This document shows positions 62,926 through 64,000 of a stretch of 64,000 nt of DNA, piece by piece. Every line of letters begins with the position of its first letter. The stretch's first letter is position 1. The notes beneath the pieces were generated by a model. The model was not told the DNA's origin. It did no database searches and was given only the letters and a program-made list of their open reading frames with translations. The position numbers and the translations under genes are program-made. Source of the stretch: Niastella koreensis GR20-10 (GTDB lineage: Bacteria; Bacteroidota; Bacteroidia; Chitinophagales; Chitinophagaceae); contig NC_016609.1 of NCBI RefSeq assembly GCF_000246855.1, positions 992,001-1,056,000 of the forward strand, given 5' to 3'.

Positions 62926-63138
62926 TTATTCTTTGCTACCGCAACCCGTAACACAATTACCGCAGTTTTGACCGCTTCCGCAATTATTCGAAGGCACACA
63001 ATAACCACCATTGCAATTGTTGGCGGGCTCGCTTACGCCGGCGACTATTTTAACGTCGGCCTGCAGCACTATAAAGCCTCCTTCCAGTTGCCCATTGATG
63101 AGTTGGCAAAGCTGTTTTAGAATTTTACGCTTTTGCAT
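62926..63138 (-). CDS. RiPP precursor peptide 4 (six-Cys core, extra leader Cys)
   Basis: A 70-residue paralogue, the longest. The first GG is intact (NGQLEGGF), while the second site reads VAGVSEP, so only the first double glycine is shared by all six. The core spacing is expanded (C-x4-C-x5-C-x5-C-x2-C-x3-C) through PS and Q insertions, and Glu replaces the Asp of DP. The leader has an additional cysteine (Cys11, QLCQL) not found in the others. It tests which GG is the cleavage site and how far ring sizes may vary. Confidence 0.88.
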   Translation of the reverse strand: MQKRKILKQLCQLINGQLEGGFIVLQADVKIVAGVSEPANNCNGGYCVPSNNCGSGQNCGNCVTGCGSKE

Positions 63139-63170
63139 ATTCGATAATTTATTTCTTTACCCGGTGTTAT

Positions 63171-63380
63171 TTAAGCTTTAGTGCCGCATGCAAATACGCA
63201 ATTGCCGCAATTGCCGCCGCTGCAGTTATTCGTTTGGCACTGACCTCCCTGGCAATTATTGACCGGGTCGGTAACCCCGCCGATCAATAAATGATTTGTA
63301 GTCATAAGTACCACGAATCCTCCTTCAAGCTGTCCGGTTTTTAAGTCCTTTAACCGGCTGATCAGTTTTTGCTTTTCCAT
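63171..63380 (-). CDS. RiPP precursor peptide 5 (six-Cys, GG leader)
   Basis: A 69-residue paralogue with leader KLISRLKDLKTGQLEGG, second GG in LLIGGVTDP and core spacing C-x4-C-x4-C-x4-C-x2-C-x3-C. The last turn is FAC-GTKA, so Ala replaces the Gly before the final cysteine. It follows precursor 6 after 75 bp and precedes precursor 4 by 32 bp. Confidence 0.88.
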   Translation of the reverse strand: MEKQKLISRLKDLKTGQLEGGFVVLMTTNHLLIGGVTDPVNNCQGGQCQTNNCSGGNCGNCVFACGTKA

Positions 63381-63397
63381 CTTATAAAATTTATATC

Positions 63398-63437
63398 CCT
63401 ACTCTGTTTAAAACAGGCTTTTCGGGAAACGGCCTCT
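63398..63437. repeat. Intergenic repeat copy B between RiPP precursors 6 and 5
   Basis: Second copy of the element at 62871-62910. The central ACAGGCTTTTCGGGAA is identical, and the flanks differ at several bases. Confidence 0.75.
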
Positions 63438-63455
63438 GTTCGATGTATAAACGGG

Positions 63456-63656
63456 TTATTGAACACCACAACCTTTTACACAATTGCCACAATTGCCTGT
63501 ATTGCAATTATTGGTGCATACCCCTTCTTTGCAATTATTAGCAGGGTCATCTACACCTCCCACAATCAGTGCATTGGTTTTTATAACAATGAATCCTCCA
63601 TCAAGCTGACCCTCTTTTAATTCAGCCAGCTTTTGAATTAATGTTTTCTTTAGCAT
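63456..63656 (-). CDS. RiPP precursor peptide 6 (six-Cys, GG leader), first in the operon
   Basis: A 66-residue paralogue, the first of the row in transcription order. Leader TLIQKLAELKEGQLDGG, second GG in LIVGGVDDP, core C-x4-C-x3-C-x4-C-x2-C-x3-C ending GCGVQ. The region upstream (63657-63771) has a small hairpin (CCGAT/ATCGG at 63695-63708) and a T-rich stretch on the minus strand, so a terminator/promoter boundary may lie between it and the outer-membrane gene. Confidence 0.88.
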   Translation of the reverse strand: MLKKTLIQKLAELKEGQLDGGFIVIKTNALIVGGVDDPANNCKEGVCTNNCNTGNCGNCVKGCGVQ

Positions 63657-63771
63657 GAGACTATTTTTTTAAGGTTAAGAAAAAGCAATCCCTGCCGATC
63701 TTCATCGGAATAATTTACCCACGAGGTACATGACACCCAATACGGATTTAAGCGATTTTTTTCCCCTTACA

Positions 63772-64000
63772 TCAATTGCTGGCCCTGCGTCTTATTTCAT
63801 CATTTGCGGCCCCTTTATTCCTGTTTCCTTTTAACTGTTTGTTACCAAAAATGTACCTGACTTTAAGTGATACAGATCGGTTGTAATAGTTGGTACGGGT
63901 AAAATTTTCTGCCAGCAGGCTGTTGGCATACAGGTGATTCTTATAAATTGAACTACCATTATACAGATCATTCACCATCAGATATAGTGAGAATTTCCTG
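63772..64000 (-). CDS. Outer-membrane beta-barrel family protein, C-terminal end (partial)
   Basis: The frame enters from the right edge of the window and gives about 75 C-terminal residues. Alternating strands (KFSLYLMVNDLYNG and NRSVSLKVRYIFGN) and the basic tail GNRNKGAANDEIRRR match the C-terminus of the outer-membrane beta-barrel protein family (OMP_b-brl_3, TonB-dependent-receptor-like) common in Bacteroidota. It lies 115 bp upstream of the RiPP precursors on the same strand, a place where such barrels could serve peptide export or uptake, but that link is only positional. Confidence 0.75.
   Translation of the reverse strand, partial: RKFSLYLMVNDLYNGSSIYKNHLYANSLLAENFTRTNYYNRSVSLKVRYIFGNKQLKGNRNKGAANDEIRRRASN

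Noticed and set aside
62094-63656. Metallothionein- or ferredoxin-like small proteins
   Set aside because: The cysteine pattern alone could suggest metal binding, but the invariant GG leader, six tandem copies and the adjoining radical SAM and C39 exporter genes fit RiPP precursors much better.

Overview
This window is chromosomal DNA from a member of the phylum Bacteroidota, most likely family Chitinophagaceae (Niastella/Chitinophaga-like). The evidence is SusC/SusD pairs, FecI/FecR-type sigma and anti-sigma genes, type IX secretion C-terminal sorting domains, -7 elements of the form TAnnTTTG and scarce Shine-Dalgarno sequences. The taxonomic guess rests on gene content only.

Layout. 1-8 kb: tail of an M16 peptidase, a repeat-rich gap, a GH51 arabinofuranosidase, an exported metallo-beta-lactamase-fold protein lacking several metal ligands, an ECF sigma factor with a large membrane-anchored partner, and a GH3-type acyl-adenylating enzyme. 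8-14 kb: an mprF plus AcvB/VirJ-like pair that probably makes and breaks lysyl-phosphatidylglycerol, then an FtsX-type permease. 14.3-23.6 kb: a polysaccharide utilisation locus (ECF sigma, FecR, SusC with STN domain, SusD, SusE-like, GH76) predicted to target alpha-mannan. 24-32 kb: four secreted T9SS cargo proteins (delta-60 repeat protein, M43 metalloprotease, GH64 beta-1,3-glucanase with CBM6, Ig/CHU_C adhesin) and one tRNA-Lys(CTT). GH76, GH64 and the GH3 beta-glucosidase together suggest fungal cell-wall degradation. 32-37.4 kb: a gene graveyard with remnants of a BNR-repeat protein, an RND pump, a universal stress protein and a PiT phosphate transporter, around intact GH3 beta-glucosidase and lgt genes. 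37.8-43.3 kb: an orphan SusC/SusD pair and an unknown protein.

43.3-54.3 kb is a stress/sulfur island: thioredoxin, DUF302 protein, a TolC/adaptor/RND efflux operon with a PII-like and a DUF2892 protein, a Crp/Fnr regulator, a TauE/SafE exporter, a CstB-like persulfide dioxygenase-sulfurtransferase, a rhodanese and another DUF2892 protein. Five perfect GTGA-N6-TCAC palindromes and one near match precede its transcription units. In all five perfect cases the palindrome centre lies exactly 36.5 bp from the end of the -7 element (or the octamer in that position), which points to one Crp-controlled regulon with class-II activator geometry.

54.5-58.3 kb holds a second MBL-fold hydrolase, an alpha/beta hydrolase with an AraC regulator, a decayed 21-bp tandem repeat and an outer-membrane protein. 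58.5-63.7 kb is the most unusual part: a RiPP (modified peptide) cluster on the minus strand with six paralogous precursors, each with a double-glycine leader and a six-cysteine Asn/Gly-rich core, followed by a radical SAM/SPASM maturase and a C39-peptidase ABC exporter. The window ends inside an outer-membrane beta-barrel gene just upstream of the precursors.
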